Positions 34,905 through 46,483 of a stretch of DNA of 64,000 nucleotides are shown here, piece after piece. Source of the DNA: Populus alba (lineage: Eukaryota; Streptophyta; Magnoliopsida; Malpighiales; Salicaceae). The stretch is taken from positions 20,931,882-20,995,881 of the forward strand of contig NC_133297.1 of assembly GCF_005239225.2 (NCBI RefSeq), read 5' to 3'. The notes under the pieces are model-generated. The model saw only the letters and a list, made by a program, of their open reading frames with translations. It was not told where the DNA came from and did not search any database. Numbering within the stretch: position 1 is the first letter of the stretch; each line of letters opens with the position of its first letter. The translations under genes were made by a program, and so were the position numbers.

Positions 34905-35435
34905 TGATTAGTACTTAAAAGTGCATTTTTATCAAGGTTTTATATCATCATTTTACACTTAAAATATCAATAACTCCTTAGCTAGAGCATGTTTTATAAT
35001 AACATATCTAATAATATAAGATGCCTTTAATTTATGGTAAATGTTCATCTTAAATCCAGGCCTATCACATAAATCAAGAGATTGATTGATGAATTTAACT
35101 ACTGAAATTGAGAAGACAAAGAGAGGGCTAAGCTTAGAAAAGAGATGCTGGTTCAGTCCAAACTGGAACACCATTTGGTTATTGGATCATAACTAGAGTT
35201 GTAGAACTTGGATTTAGGTCTACTCTATATGGATGAAAAGCTAAGACATAGGCCTAAAACTTTCATGTGAGTGCCAGATTCAAAAAGGTCATTTTCAAGT
35301 TCAAATTATAGTAACAACAGAGAATTCTGAATCTATTCTGCAGCTCAGACATTGTTTAGTGTTCAGTCCATATCTCGAGTTCTAGAAGTCCAAATACACC
35401 GATTCATTTTTTGTTAGAAACCTGAGATGATTTCT
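34905..35435 (+). mobile_element. Athila-type LTR 5' part, plus orientation
   Basis: Begins at TGATTAGTACTTAAAAGTGC, the LTR start, preceded by a purine-rich tract, and follows the canonical LTR for about 530 bp. It then joins, head to tail-inverted, to minus-strand LTR sequence at about 35436. It is the inverted partner of 36310-36829. Confidence 0.8.
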
Positions 35436-36829
35436 TTGAGATGTGATATTGATATGAGTATTAATCAAAGATAAAAGCAATTGTCAAGGTTAGAGGATCC
35501 ACTAATAGTAATAGAAATAAGTATAATATAAACTATTTTTATAAATCAACTGGAAACCACACACAAAGGAGGTTCTAATAGGATGATTTTTCCTTAGTAG
35601 TTCATTATAAATTTTTAACATGATCATATTAATTATCTTATTTTAGTAACACCATATTTCTAAATATTGTCAGGAATTCATGATGTCAACTTATGTTAAC
35701 AACAAATCAAGTTTCTTTCATAGCACATGTGTAGGTTATATACCATACAGTTGGCTATAAAAGTGTCAAGCATTTGTTGTACCAAGTGGTATACAACACA
35801 AATCTAGATTAACCATTTAACAAGCAAGGTATAAAGAATTAATAAGATAAAAAGATAAGACATGTTAATAACAAACTTTCTTGGATATAAACATTAAAGT
35901 CTATGTTGAATTTATATTATACTTATTCTAACACCATTAGTGAAACCTTTTCACCTTGACATAAAAAACTTAGCTAAACATTATGAAGAAGAGAAACATA
36001 AATAAACTAGATAAGAACATATTTATGATGAAAAGCATAAAGAAGAGATTAATGAAAGCAAAACTTAAACATTACAAAAATACAAAGAAAGAAAGCAAGA
36101 ATATGATCTTGATTTGAAAACCAGGATGCCTAAATGCATGGAAAATGTCTTCTTTTATAGGCCAAAATTCGGAACTATTGATTTGATGACTAATTGTTTA
36201 GTGGGTAGCCACCTCTTGATTTTGTGACAATTCTTATCTTCTTGTCTGAATAAAACTGATAACATCATAATTTGAACAGATAATCTTCATGAAAATTTTA
36301 GGAAATTGTCTCAGCTTTCTAATAAAAAAAAAAATTATGCCTTTGGACTTCTAGAACTCGAGATATGGGTTGAACACTAAACAATGCCTAGGCTGCAGGA
36401 AAAATTCTGACTTCACCGTTATTGCTACAATTTGAACTTGAAAATGGCATTTTTAAATCTTAAATGCTCATGAAAGTTTTAGGCCAATCTCTTAGCTTTC
36501 CATACATATAAACCAAACCTAAATCCAAGCTCTACAGCTATAGTTATGATCCAATAACCAAATAGTGTTCCAGTTTGGACTGAACCAGCATCTCTTTTCT
36601 AAGCTTAGCCGTCTTTGTCTTCTCAATTTTAGTAGTTAAACTCATCAATCAATCTTTTGATTTATTGGATAGGCCTGCATTTAAGATGAATATTTACCAT
36701 AAATTAAAGGTATCTTATATTATTAGACATGTTATTATAAAACATGCTCTAGTTAAGGAGTTATTGATACTTCAAGTGCAAAATAATGATATAAAACCTT
36801 GATAAAAATGCACTTTTAAGTACTAATCA
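35436..36829 (-). mobile_element. Athila-type LTR, minus orientation, 3' end missing
   Basis: The LTR start TGATTAG lies at 36829 on the minus strand, preceded by a polypurine tract (GTTTGAGGGTG). It carries a minus-strand TATA box (TATAAAAGAAGACA, near 36150). The last ~150-200 bp of the LTR are replaced by the plus-oriented partner at 35436. Confidence 0.8.
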
Positions 36830-37270
36830 CACCCTCAAACCAACTTATTACTAGTCCTTTGTAATAAAAGTATTAAAATAGAAAATCAATTTGCAAGTTC
36901 CACAAAGCAAGGCATTCATCATTCAACTTCCATTAATCTTTTCAAATAAAAAAAACTTTCATTAAATTTATATATCTGCTTCACACTTCTTAAACAAGAT
37001 ATTAATAAACCTTTCTTTTGTGCTCAATGTATCAACACATAGTTATAGGGTTTTACTTGGAAGAAAACAAAATTTTGTTCTAATGTTAACTTCCTTGGGT
37101 TGGGATTATTATCTTTTTTTATTCTTTTTTTCTTTGTTTTTTTTATCTTTTTACACACACACACATATATATATAACTTAAAACATAATGCATCTTTAAC
37201 TCATGTAACGAGCTTTAGGCTAATGACTCCCAGACCAGTTGGTCTTAGGGCATTAAGTGTTAAGACACCC
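36830..37270 (-). mobile_element. Internal 3' remnant of Athila element
   Basis: Non-coding sequence between a 3' LTR start (36829) and an LTR 3' end (37271). The part at 37195-37268 matches 41405-41475 (CATGTAACGAG / CATGTAACAAG, GTTGGTCTTAGGG / GTTGACTTTAGGG), which lies in the same position beside another 3' LTR. PBS, gag and pol are missing. Contains a short (CA)n(TA)n run near 37154. Confidence 0.6.
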
Positions 37271-37906
37271 TAACATGACCAAAAGATTGATGTCTTATCC
37301 CAAGTGCAAGAATGTCGAAGTAATAAAATAACCCAGCAAAACCGGCGTCGAACCATAGGGAGGTGAACTATATAAATTACAAATAATATATATATTTAAT
37401 AAAACGAAGAGTTAATGAGAATTTTATGGGATATTGATGTAAGGATTAAACAATGATAAAACAATTTTCATGGTTAGAGGATCCATTAATAGTATCAGAA
37501 ATAGGTACAGTATAAACTCTTTTTATTAATCAACTGAAAAAACCACACACAAAGGAGGTTCCAATCGGATGATTTTTCCTTAATAGTTCATTATAAATTT
37601 TTAACATGATCATATTAATTATCTTATTTAAGCAACACAAAACTTTTAAATATTATCAGGAATTCATGATGGTAACTTATGTTAACAATAAATCAAGTTC
37701 CTTTCATAGTACAGGTGTAGGTTATACCATACGATTGGCTATGAAAGTGCCAAGCATTTGTTATACCAAGTGTTATATAACACAAATCTAGATTAACCAT
37801 TTAACATGTAAGGTATTAAGAATTAGTAAGATAAAAAGATAAAACATGTTAATAACAAACTTTCTTAGATATAAACATTGAAGTCCATGTTGAGTTTATA
37901 TTATAC
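37271..37906 (-). mobile_element. Athila-type LTR 3' fragment
   Basis: From the LTR end (TAACATGACC at 37271) to ...GTTTATATTATAC, about 636 bp, then abruptly fused to gag/protease-linker sequence at 37907. The upstream LTR part is missing. Confidence 0.75.
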
Positions 37907-39526
37907 CTAGGAAGGTACCTGTTTAATAGCATCCAATAAAGGTATATTGATCCTTACCTGTTTGAAAATTTCAAAGATTTTAGAATTGTGATTGACTTTC
38001 CTTTGTTTGGTCATGGCATGAGGAAATAAAAGTGCTGGCGGAGAATCAGTATTTTCTTCACAATGTTCAAATTCAACCCCTTCCTTACCCTCAGAGATTG
38101 ACTCATCATCTTTCTCACAAGGTTTAAGAGTGAGTTTTTCAATAACCTTACCACTGCGAAGAGTGATGACTGATTTGACTTGATCCATGTGTTGGCTTCC
38201 GGAATTACTTGCATTTGCATTGTATTGCCCCTTTGGATTTTGTTGTGGTTGAGATGGAAACTTACCTTTCTCTTGAAAACTGAGAGTAGATGTGAATTTT
38301 GCAAGAGCATCTTTAAAATCTATCATGCTTTGAGCAAGTTGAGTGTTGATTGTCTTTTGCTTTTCAATGAATGCATGCAATGTTTCCTCAAGATTTCTTC
38401 TAGGAGGTGGAGCATAAGGAGGTGCATATCCATGAGAATTTTGGAAATTATAGTGTGCTTGAAATGGTGGCTGTGAAGTTTATGCATTATTGTTATCATT
38501 TTTCCAACTAAAATTTAGGTGATTTCTCCAACCAGGGTTGTATGTTTGCGAGTATGGACCATGATTTGGCCATTGGAAACTGTTTAAAGCACTAGCTTGT
38601 TCATGGAAACATTCCTTGAAAGAAGGCAAATTTAGACAATCATTGATTGAATGTTCATTAGTTTCAATGATTTGACACACAATGTCTTGACCAAATTTTA
38701 ATTTACCACTTTTTTTCAATTCTAGTGCCTCGACTTTTCTAGCTAAAGATGCAAACTTGGCTTGGTGGTCATGATCTTCTCTAAGGTTGTACATTCCTCT
38801 ACTAGATGTATGAGGTTGAGTTTTACTTACTGCCTCATAAGTGTCTGTAGTGTTCTAATTTTAAGAATTTTCAGCTAGTAAGTCTAGGTACTCCATTGCT
38901 TCATTAGGGTCTTTATCTTCAAAAGTTTCATTACGCATCAATTCCACCATTTGTCTATCTTTAGGTGTTAACCCTTCATAAAAATGTGAAACCAATCTCG
39001 ATATTTCAAAACCATGATGAGGGCAAGTATTAGGCAAGTCTCGATATCTATACCAACATTGGTAAAATGTTTCTCATGGTTTTTGAGTGAAAGTGGTGAT
39101 TTGTCTTTTAAAAGAGTTTATTCTGCGAGATGGAAAAAACTTCTTTAAAAATTGTTGTTGCATTTCATCCTAAGTACGAATGGATCTTGACTTAAGATTT
39201 TGTAGCCATGTTTTAGCTCTATCTTTTAATGAAAAAGGAAAAAGCTTTAATATTATAGTGTTCATGCTACAATTTAAGTCATTATAGGTGTTATAGACTT
39301 CCTCAAATTCTCTCAAATGCAAGTATGGATTTTCTAGATCTAAGCCATGAAAAGAAGGTAAAAGTTGAATAATGTCTGGTTTAAAATTAAAATCAGAAGC
39401 ATCAGGAGGAAAAATGATACATGATTGTGCATTTGTTCTTGTTGGATTCATGTAGTCTCTAAGTGTTCTAACCTAATTATTCTCATTATTCTCATTATAA
39501 AGCAACTGAGTATCCTCTTCAGCCAT
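37907..39526 (-). pseudogene. Athila-type gag pseudogene
   Basis: ATG at 39526 (minus strand). The Retrotrans_gag part is partly open (39170-39451; FHGLDLENPYLHLREFEE), then a knuckle region and a C-terminal tail (KSVITLRSGKVIEKLTLKPC) that ends at QVPS where it meets an LTR fragment. The knuckle reads CQIIETNEHSINDC: the second Cys is Ile, so zinc binding is probably lost. Unlike the array copies, the codon at the array's TAG site is Trp here. Frame changes split it into at least three pieces. Confidence 0.8.
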
Positions 39527-39732
39527 GTTTTCTAAAAAAGAAGAGGATACCTTACAAAGCCTATCATTTAATGTACATTACAAACTCTCATACACGTGTA
39601 GGAAGAGAATAAAAGGAAGAAAAGAAAATGAAAATGAAAATGAGACAAAACACAAGAAACAAAAGTTAGATAAAAAAAAAAGTGAAAAGAGAAAAATATA
39701 ACCAAATTTATAATTTGTACAAAAATTTACCT

Positions 39733-39749
39733 CCCTGGCAATGGTGCCA
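39733..39749 (-). promoter_or_regulatory. Primer-binding site (tRNA-Asp type, diverged)
   Basis: Minus strand TGGCACCATTGCCAGGG, 6 bp inside the LTR end at 39756. It has G-to-A-type changes compared with the array sites. Confidence 0.7.
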
Positions 39750-39755
39750 AAAACT

Positions 39756-41324
39756 TGACACGACCAAAAAATTGATGTCTTATCCCAAGTGCAGCAGTGT
39801 CGAAGTAATAAATCACCCAGCAAGACCGGGGTCAAACCATAGGGAGGTGAACTATATAAATTATAAATAATATATATATTAAATAAAACGAAGAGTTGAT
39901 GAGAATTTTATGGGATATTGATGTAAGGATTGAACAATGATAAAACAATTTTCATGGTTAGAGGATCCACTAATAGTATTAGAAATAGGTACAATATAAA
40001 CTCTTTTTATTAATCAATTGAAAACCAAACACAAAGGAGGTTCCAATCGGATGATTTATCATTAATAGTTTATTATAAATTTTTAACATGATCATTTTAA
40101 TTATCTTATTTAAGTAACATTAAACTTTTAAATATTATCAGGAATTCATGATGCTAACCTATGTTAACAACAAATCAAGTTTCTTTCATAGCACAGGTGT
40201 AGGTTATACCATACGATTGGCTATGAAAGTGTCAAGCATTTGTTATACCAAGTGTTATATAACACAAATCTAGATTAACCATTTAACAAGCAAGGTATTA
40301 AGAATTAGTAAGATAAAAAGATAGGACATGTTAATAACAAACTTTCTTAGATATAAATATTGAAGTCCATGTTGAGTTTATATTATACATATTCTAACAC
40401 CATTAGTGAAACATTTTCACCTTAACATGATAAACTTAGCTAAACATAATGGAGAAGATAAACATAAATAAACAACATAAAAACATAAGTATAGTAAAGG
40501 AAATGAAAAACATAAACAAGAGTTTAAGAAAAATATAACATGAAATAAAACTTAAACATTACAAAAATATAAAGAAAAAAATAAAGAGCATGATCTTGAT
40601 CTGAACAACCAAGATGCCTAAATGCATGGCAAATACCTCCTTTTATAAGCCAAAATTTGGAACTATTGATTTCATTACTAATTGTTGAGTGGGTGGCCAT
40701 ATCTTGACATGGTGGCAATCCTTATCTTCTTGTCTGAACAAAACCTCATTGATAACGTTAGAATTTGAACAAACTTAACTCATGAAAGTTTTAGGCCTAT
40801 GTCTTAGTTTTCCAAGAAAAAACAATTGAGGTCATTTGGACTTCTAGAACTCGGGATATGGGTTGAACATTGAACAATATTTAGACTGTAGGATAGATTT
40901 GAACTTCTCCATTGTTGCTATAATTTGTACTTGAAATGGTCTTTTTAAATCTTGGACTCTGCATGAAAGTTTTAGGCCTATGTCTTAGCTTTCCATCCAT
41001 ATAGAGCAGGCCTAAATCCAAGTTCTACAGCTCCAGTTATGATTCAATAACCGAATGGTGTTCCAGTTTGGACTGAACCAACATCTCTTTTCTAAGCTTA
41101 GCCCTCTCTATGTCTTCTCAATTTCAATAGTTAAACTCATCAATCAATCCCTTGATTTATGTGATAGGTCTACATTTAAGATGAACATTTACCATATATT
41201 AAATGTATCTTGTATTATTAGATATGTTATTATAAAACATGCTTTAGCTAAGGAGTTATTGATACTTCAAGTGCAAAATGATGATTTAAAACCTTGATAA
41301 AAATGCACTTTTAAGTACTAATCA
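39756..41324 (-). mobile_element. Complete Athila-type LTR (1569 bp)
   Basis: Starts TGATTAGTACTTAAAAGTGC at 41324 and ends ...GTGTCA at 39756 on the minus strand. A polypurine tract (GTAGGGGTG) precedes its start and a PBS follows its end. It therefore serves both as 3' LTR of the remnant to its right and as 5' LTR of the gag to its left, as happens after recombination between elements. This is the best reference LTR in the window. Confidence 0.85.
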
Positions 41325-42313
41325 CACCCCTACGAGCTTAGCAACTCGAGTTGCAGATAATAATACGTAGATAGTGCAATGTTTGATTCCTTTAAGCTTT
41401 TCTCATTAACCATGTAACAAGTAGTGGGCCAATAGCTCCCAAGTCAGTTGACTTTAGGGTATTAGGTGTTAAAACACCCCTTCGGGCTTAATTGCTTAGG
41501 TTAGGGAGGCTACGAAACCAAACTTATCTACATTTTTATTATCATCAATATTATCAAAAAAAATTTGAAAAGCATATACTATCTATTTCCCTTAGTTGTT
41601 ACCTTTAACAAAAGAACATAAATAATGTAATAATCCAATGTGCAACCCACAATCATATGTTAAAGTGTGTATGTGAAAATGAAGATTTAAGAATACTTGT
41701 TAAATGATTATATGAGCAAAATCAATTGATAATAATGCGAGAGTTTGTAAACCTGAATATTTCAAGAAAAGTATGATAAAACCTTGTTACGAATGTTGCA
41801 AATAACCATTGGAAAATGTTTAGTAGGATATGTCTCAAGAGTCAATAAAATTGCTCCTTACTCTGTCATCCTAACAATAACAGTTCTGTCAAATAGTTTT
41901 AATAATAACAAAAAGTTAGTTTTTTTTGTCGACTACTACCCTATCCCCCCCCAACTAAATTGGAACATGGTCCTCAATGTTCTAAGGTAGAAAAATAGAA
42001 TATAGAAGACATCACCTAAAACAACGACTATTGACAAACCTGAAACACATTTAAACAAATATAAGAAACAACAAAACACAAATATTATGCTATTAATAAA
42101 ACCAAAAGACACCATTTCTTACAAACTAAGGCTTAAATTGTAGTTGTGATTGTGGCTCACATTTTCCCTTGGTTTTACATCCAAAAACAGCTTAAACGTC
42201 CTTTATGGGTTGGGGATAGGCTTCCCATCCAGTTTTCTTAAAAACTGATAAACAGTGTCCTTTTTAGTCAGATTCCCAAGATTATGATGAGCATGTCATT
42301 TATAAAAATGAAG
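41325..42313 (-). mobile_element. Athila internal 3' non-coding region
   Basis: Lies between the integrase fragment and the 3' LTR on the minus strand. AT-rich, no open frame, shares 41405-41475 with 37195-37268. The left edge is the polypurine tract. Confidence 0.55.
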
Positions 42314-42640
42314 CTATAAATCATGAATTGCATGATGCACATCTCCATCAGGATACGTCTCAAGAGTCAATAAAAGATTATCTAAAGACTCACTATGTTT
42401 TAAAATAAATCCTACCTTTTGATAATTTTCACAGGTTTTGCAGAATGCATATGTGTCCTTGAACATGGTGGGCCAAAAAAATCTACTTTGTAAGATTTTT
42501 ACAATTGTCTTTGTTGACAAGAAATGACCCCCACATACCTCGGAAAGATAAAATTTAATGACACTACTTACCTTATTATCAAGAATGCATCTTTGATATA
42601 TTTGACTAGGACAATAATTGAATAAGTAATGATCCATACC
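42314..42640 (-). pseudogene. Integrase zinc-binding (HHCC) fragment
   Basis: The minus-strand reading CPSQIYQRCILDNKVSSVIK, then GGHFLSTKTIVKILQSRFFW, PTMFKDTYAFCKTCENYQKV is the N-terminal zinc-binding domain of gypsy integrase. The first His of the HHCC set is Tyr here (FYLSE where HSE is usual), and the CKTC pair remains. The DDE core is absent. At about 42641 it is fused directly to gag, so all of protease, RT and RNase H are deleted. Confidence 0.75.
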
Positions 42641-43361
42641 TAAGGTTGTACATACCTCCACTAGATGTACGAGGTTGAGTTTTACATGGTGCCTCACAAG
42701 TACTTGTAATGTCCCAATTTTAAACATTTCGAGCTAACAAGTCTAGATACTCTATTACTTCATCAAGGTCTTTATCTTCATAAATTCCATTGCACATCAA
42801 TTCCATCATTTAACTATCATTAGGTGTTAATCCTTCATAAAAATGTGAAATCAATCTCCATGTTTTAAAACCATGATGAGGACATGTATTAAACAAATCT
42901 TTATACCTATCCCAACATTGGTAAAATGTTTCTCCTGGCTTTTGAGTGAATGTGGTGATTTATCTTTTGAAAGAGTTTGTTCTATGAGATGGAAAAAACT
43001 TCTTTAAAAACTGTTGTTGCATTTGATCTCAAGCACGAATGAATCCTGACCTAAGATTTTGTAACCATGTTTTAGCTTTATCTTTTAAAGAAAAAGAAAA
43101 AAGCTTTAATCTGATGGTGTTCATGCTACAATTTAAGTCATTATAAGTGTTACAAACTTCTTCAAATTCTCTCAAATGCAAGTATGAAAAATAGGTAAAA
43201 GTTGAATATGCCTAGCTTAAAATTGAAATGAGATGCATCAGGGGGGAAACTATACATGATGGTGCACTTGTTCTTATTGGATTCATGTGGTCTATTAGTG
43301 TTCTAACTCAATTATTCTTATTATTCTCATTATGAAGCGACTGATTATCCTCTTCAGCTAT
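42641..43361 (-). pseudogene. Athila-type gag remnant with lost start codon
   Basis: Minus-strand gag homologous to 62780-63500. The start codon is ATA at 43359-43361 where the other copies have ATG. The Retrotrans_gag part is broken by frameshifts and stops. The reading ends before the zinc knuckle at the fusion with the integrase fragment. Confidence 0.7.
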
Positions 43362-43557
43362 GTTTTCTGAAATTGACGAGGATTTCCTAGAAAGTCTACC
43401 ACTTAATGTACGTGACCAAACTCTCATGCATGTGTATGAAATGAATAAAAGGAAGAAGAAAACAAAACAAAATGAAACAAAACAAAATAAACAAAAGTTA
43501 GATACAAGAAAAGTGAAAAGAGAAAATAAATATTATAATTTATACAGGAAATTACCT

Positions 43558-43574
43558 CCCAGACAACGACGCCA
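43558..43574 (-). promoter_or_regulatory. Primer-binding site (tRNA-Asp type, diverged)
   Basis: Minus strand TGGCGTCGTTGTCTGGG. The LTR ends 6 bp away at 43581. Confidence 0.7.
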
Positions 43575-43580
43575 AAAACT

Positions 43581-44968
43581 TAACACAGTAAAAAGATTGC
43601 AGTCTTATCCCAAGTGTAAGAGTGTCAAAATAGAGTGCCAAAGTAATAAATAACCTAATAAGATCGGGGTCGAACCACATGGTGGTGAACTATATAAAAT
43701 TATAAATAACAAATGAAAAGGAGTTGAATATAACTTTAGAGATGTGATATTGATGTGAATATTAATCAAAGATAAAAGCAATTGTCAAGGTTAGAGGATC
43801 CACTAATATTATTAAAAATAAGTATAGTATAAACTTTTTTTATTAATCAACTGAAAACCACACATAAAGGAGGTTCCAATGGATGATTTATCCTTAATAG
43901 TTCATAATAAATTTTTAACTTGATCATATTAATTATCTTATTTTAGTAACACCACACTTTTAAATATTATCAGGAATTAATGATGGCAACTTATGTTAAC
44001 AACAAATCAAGTTCCTTTCATAGCACATGTGTAGGTTATACCATATGGTTGGCTATAAAAGTGTCAAGCATTTGTACCAAGTGTTATAGAATACAAATCT
44101 AGATTAACCATTTAACAAGCAAGGTATTAAGAATTAATAAGATAAAAATGATAAGACATGTTAATAGCAAGTTGTTTAGGATATAAGCATTGAAGTCCAT
44201 ATTGAATTTATATTATACTTATCCTAACACCATTAGTGAAATCTTTTCACCTTGACATAATGAACTTAGCTAAACATAATGAAAAAGAGAAATATAGATA
44301 AACAAGATAAGAACATAATTATATAAGTATAGTAAAGGAAATGAAAGGCATAAACAAGAGATTAATGAAAACAAAACTTAAATATTACAAAAATACAAAG
44401 AAAGAAAGCAAGAATATGATCTTGATCTGAAAACCAAGATGCCTAAATGCATGACAAATGCCTCCTTTTATAAGGCAAAATTTGGAACTATTGATTTGAT
44501 GACTAATTATTGAGTGGGTGGCCACCTCTTGACTTTGTGACAATCCTTATCTTATTGCCTGAATAAAACGTCATTGATAACATCATAATTTAAACAGATA
44601 GTCTTCATGAAAGTTTTGGGAAATTATCTCAGCTTTCATAAAAGTTCTGGAAAATTGTCTCAGTTTTCCAATAAAAACAAATCGGTGCATTTAGACTTCT
44701 AGAACTCGAGATATGGGCTGAACACTGAACAATGTCTGGGCTACAAGACAGATTCCAACTTCTCCGTTGTTGCTATAATTTGAACTTGAAAATGGTCTTT
44801 TTGAATCTTGAATACTCATGAAAGATTAAGGCCTATCTCTTAGCTTTCCATACATATAAACCAGACATAAATCCAAGCTCTACAGCTCTAGTTATGATCC
44901 AATAACCGAATAATGTTCTAGTTTGGACTGAACTAGCATCTCTTTTCTAAGCTTAACCCTCTTTTTTT
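43581..44968 (-). mobile_element. Athila-type LTR, minus orientation, 5' start missing
   Basis: Follows the canonical LTR from its 3' end (TGTTA at 43581) for about 1.39 kb, then stops near ...CTAAGCTTAACCCTC. There it faces a plus-oriented LTR. It lacks the first ~220 bp; a fragment matching the lost part lies at 46323-46483. Confidence 0.8.
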
Positions 44969-44971
44969 CTA

Positions 44972-46062
44972 AGCTGAACATAGGCCTACAACTTTCATGT
45001 GGACACCAAGATCTAAGAAGGCCGTTTGCAAGTCCAAATTATAGCAACAACGGAGAAGTTCGAATTTGTCCTGCAGCCCGAACACTGTTCAATGTTTGGC
45101 CCATATCTGGAGTTCTAGAAGCCCAGATGACCTTCATTTTTTTTTTTCTAGAAAGCTAAGACAATTTCCTACAACTTTCATGTTTTCAAACGGTCCCAGT
45201 TCTGATACTAGCAATTTTGTTTTATTCAGACAAGAAGATAAGGATTTTCACCAAGTCAAGAGTTGGCCACCCACTCAATAATTAGTCATCAAATCAATAA
45301 TTCTGAATTTTGGCCTATAAAAGGAGGCATTTTCCATGCATTTAGGGGCTTGATTGTTTAGAGGAAGAACTTGCTTTTCCTCTCTCTCTTTATATTTTTT
45401 TTTTTGTAATTTTTAAGTTTTGTTTTCATTAATATCTTGTTTATGCTTTTCATTTCCTCTCCTTTACTTAGTTAACTTGTATTTTTTTTATATTCTTGTT
45501 TTGTTTATTTATATTTCTCTTCTTCATTACATTTAGCTAAGTTAATATGTCAAGGTGAAAATGTTACACTAATGGTGTAAGAATAAGTATGTGTAAACTC
45601 AACATGAACCTTAATGTTTAATATTAACATGTCTTATTTTTTTATCTTACTAATTCTTAATAGCTTGCTTGTTAAATGGTTAATCTAGATTTGTATTGTA
45701 TAACACTTGGTACAACAAATGCTTGGCACTCTTATAGCCCAATCGTATGGTATTACCTACACCTATGCTATGAAAGGAACTTGATTTGTTGTTAACATAA
45801 GTTAGCATCATGAGTTCCTGACAATATTTAAGATAATTAATATGATTATGTTAATAATTTATAATGAGCTATTAATGACAAATCATCCGATTGGAACATC
45901 CTTTGTGTGTTGTTTCCAATTGAGTAATAAAGAGTTTATACTATACTTGTTTGAAATACCATTAGTGGATCCTCTAACCTTGACATTTGTTTTTATTATT
46001 GTTTAATTCTCACATTGATCTTCCATATTAAAATTCTCATCAACTTCTTCCTCTTCATCTTC

Positions 46063-46097
<35 letters not shown>

Positions 46098-46322
46098 CAT
46101 CATCATCATCATTATTATTACTACTACTACTATTAATATTATATATAACTATTACTATTACTATTATTATTATTGTTGTTGTTATTATTATTGTTGTTGT
46201 ATTATTGTTTATTATAATTTATACAATTAACCTCCTTGTGTTTCGACCCCGGTCTTACCGAGTTATTTATTACTTCAACACTTCTATACTTGGGAGAAGA
46301 CATCAATCTTTTGGTTGTGTTA
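44972..46322 (+). mobile_element. Athila-type LTR, plus orientation, 5' start missing
   Basis: Mirror partner of 43581-44968. It starts inside the LTR (CATAGGCCTACAACTTTCAT), has a TATA box CTATAAAAGG at 45315-45324, a long (TTA)n/(TCA)n/(TAC)n run at 46062-46200, and ends GGTTGTGTTA at 46322. No PBS follows; the next sequence is LTR start in the opposite direction. Confidence 0.8.
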
Positions 46323-46483
46323 ATAGGCCTGCATTTAAGATGAACATTTACCATAAATTAAAAGTATCTTATATTATTAGACATATTATTATAAAACATG
46401 CTTTAGTTAAGGAGTTATTGATACTTCAAGTGCAAAATGATGATATAAAACCTTGATAAAAATGCACTTTTAAGTACTAATCA
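46323..46483 (-). mobile_element. Athila-type LTR 5' start fragment, minus orientation
   Basis: TGATTAGTACTTAAAAGTGC begins at 46483 on the minus strand and continues for about 160 bp to ...CTTAAATGCAGGCCTAT, where the plus-oriented LTR end abuts it. Confidence 0.8.
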
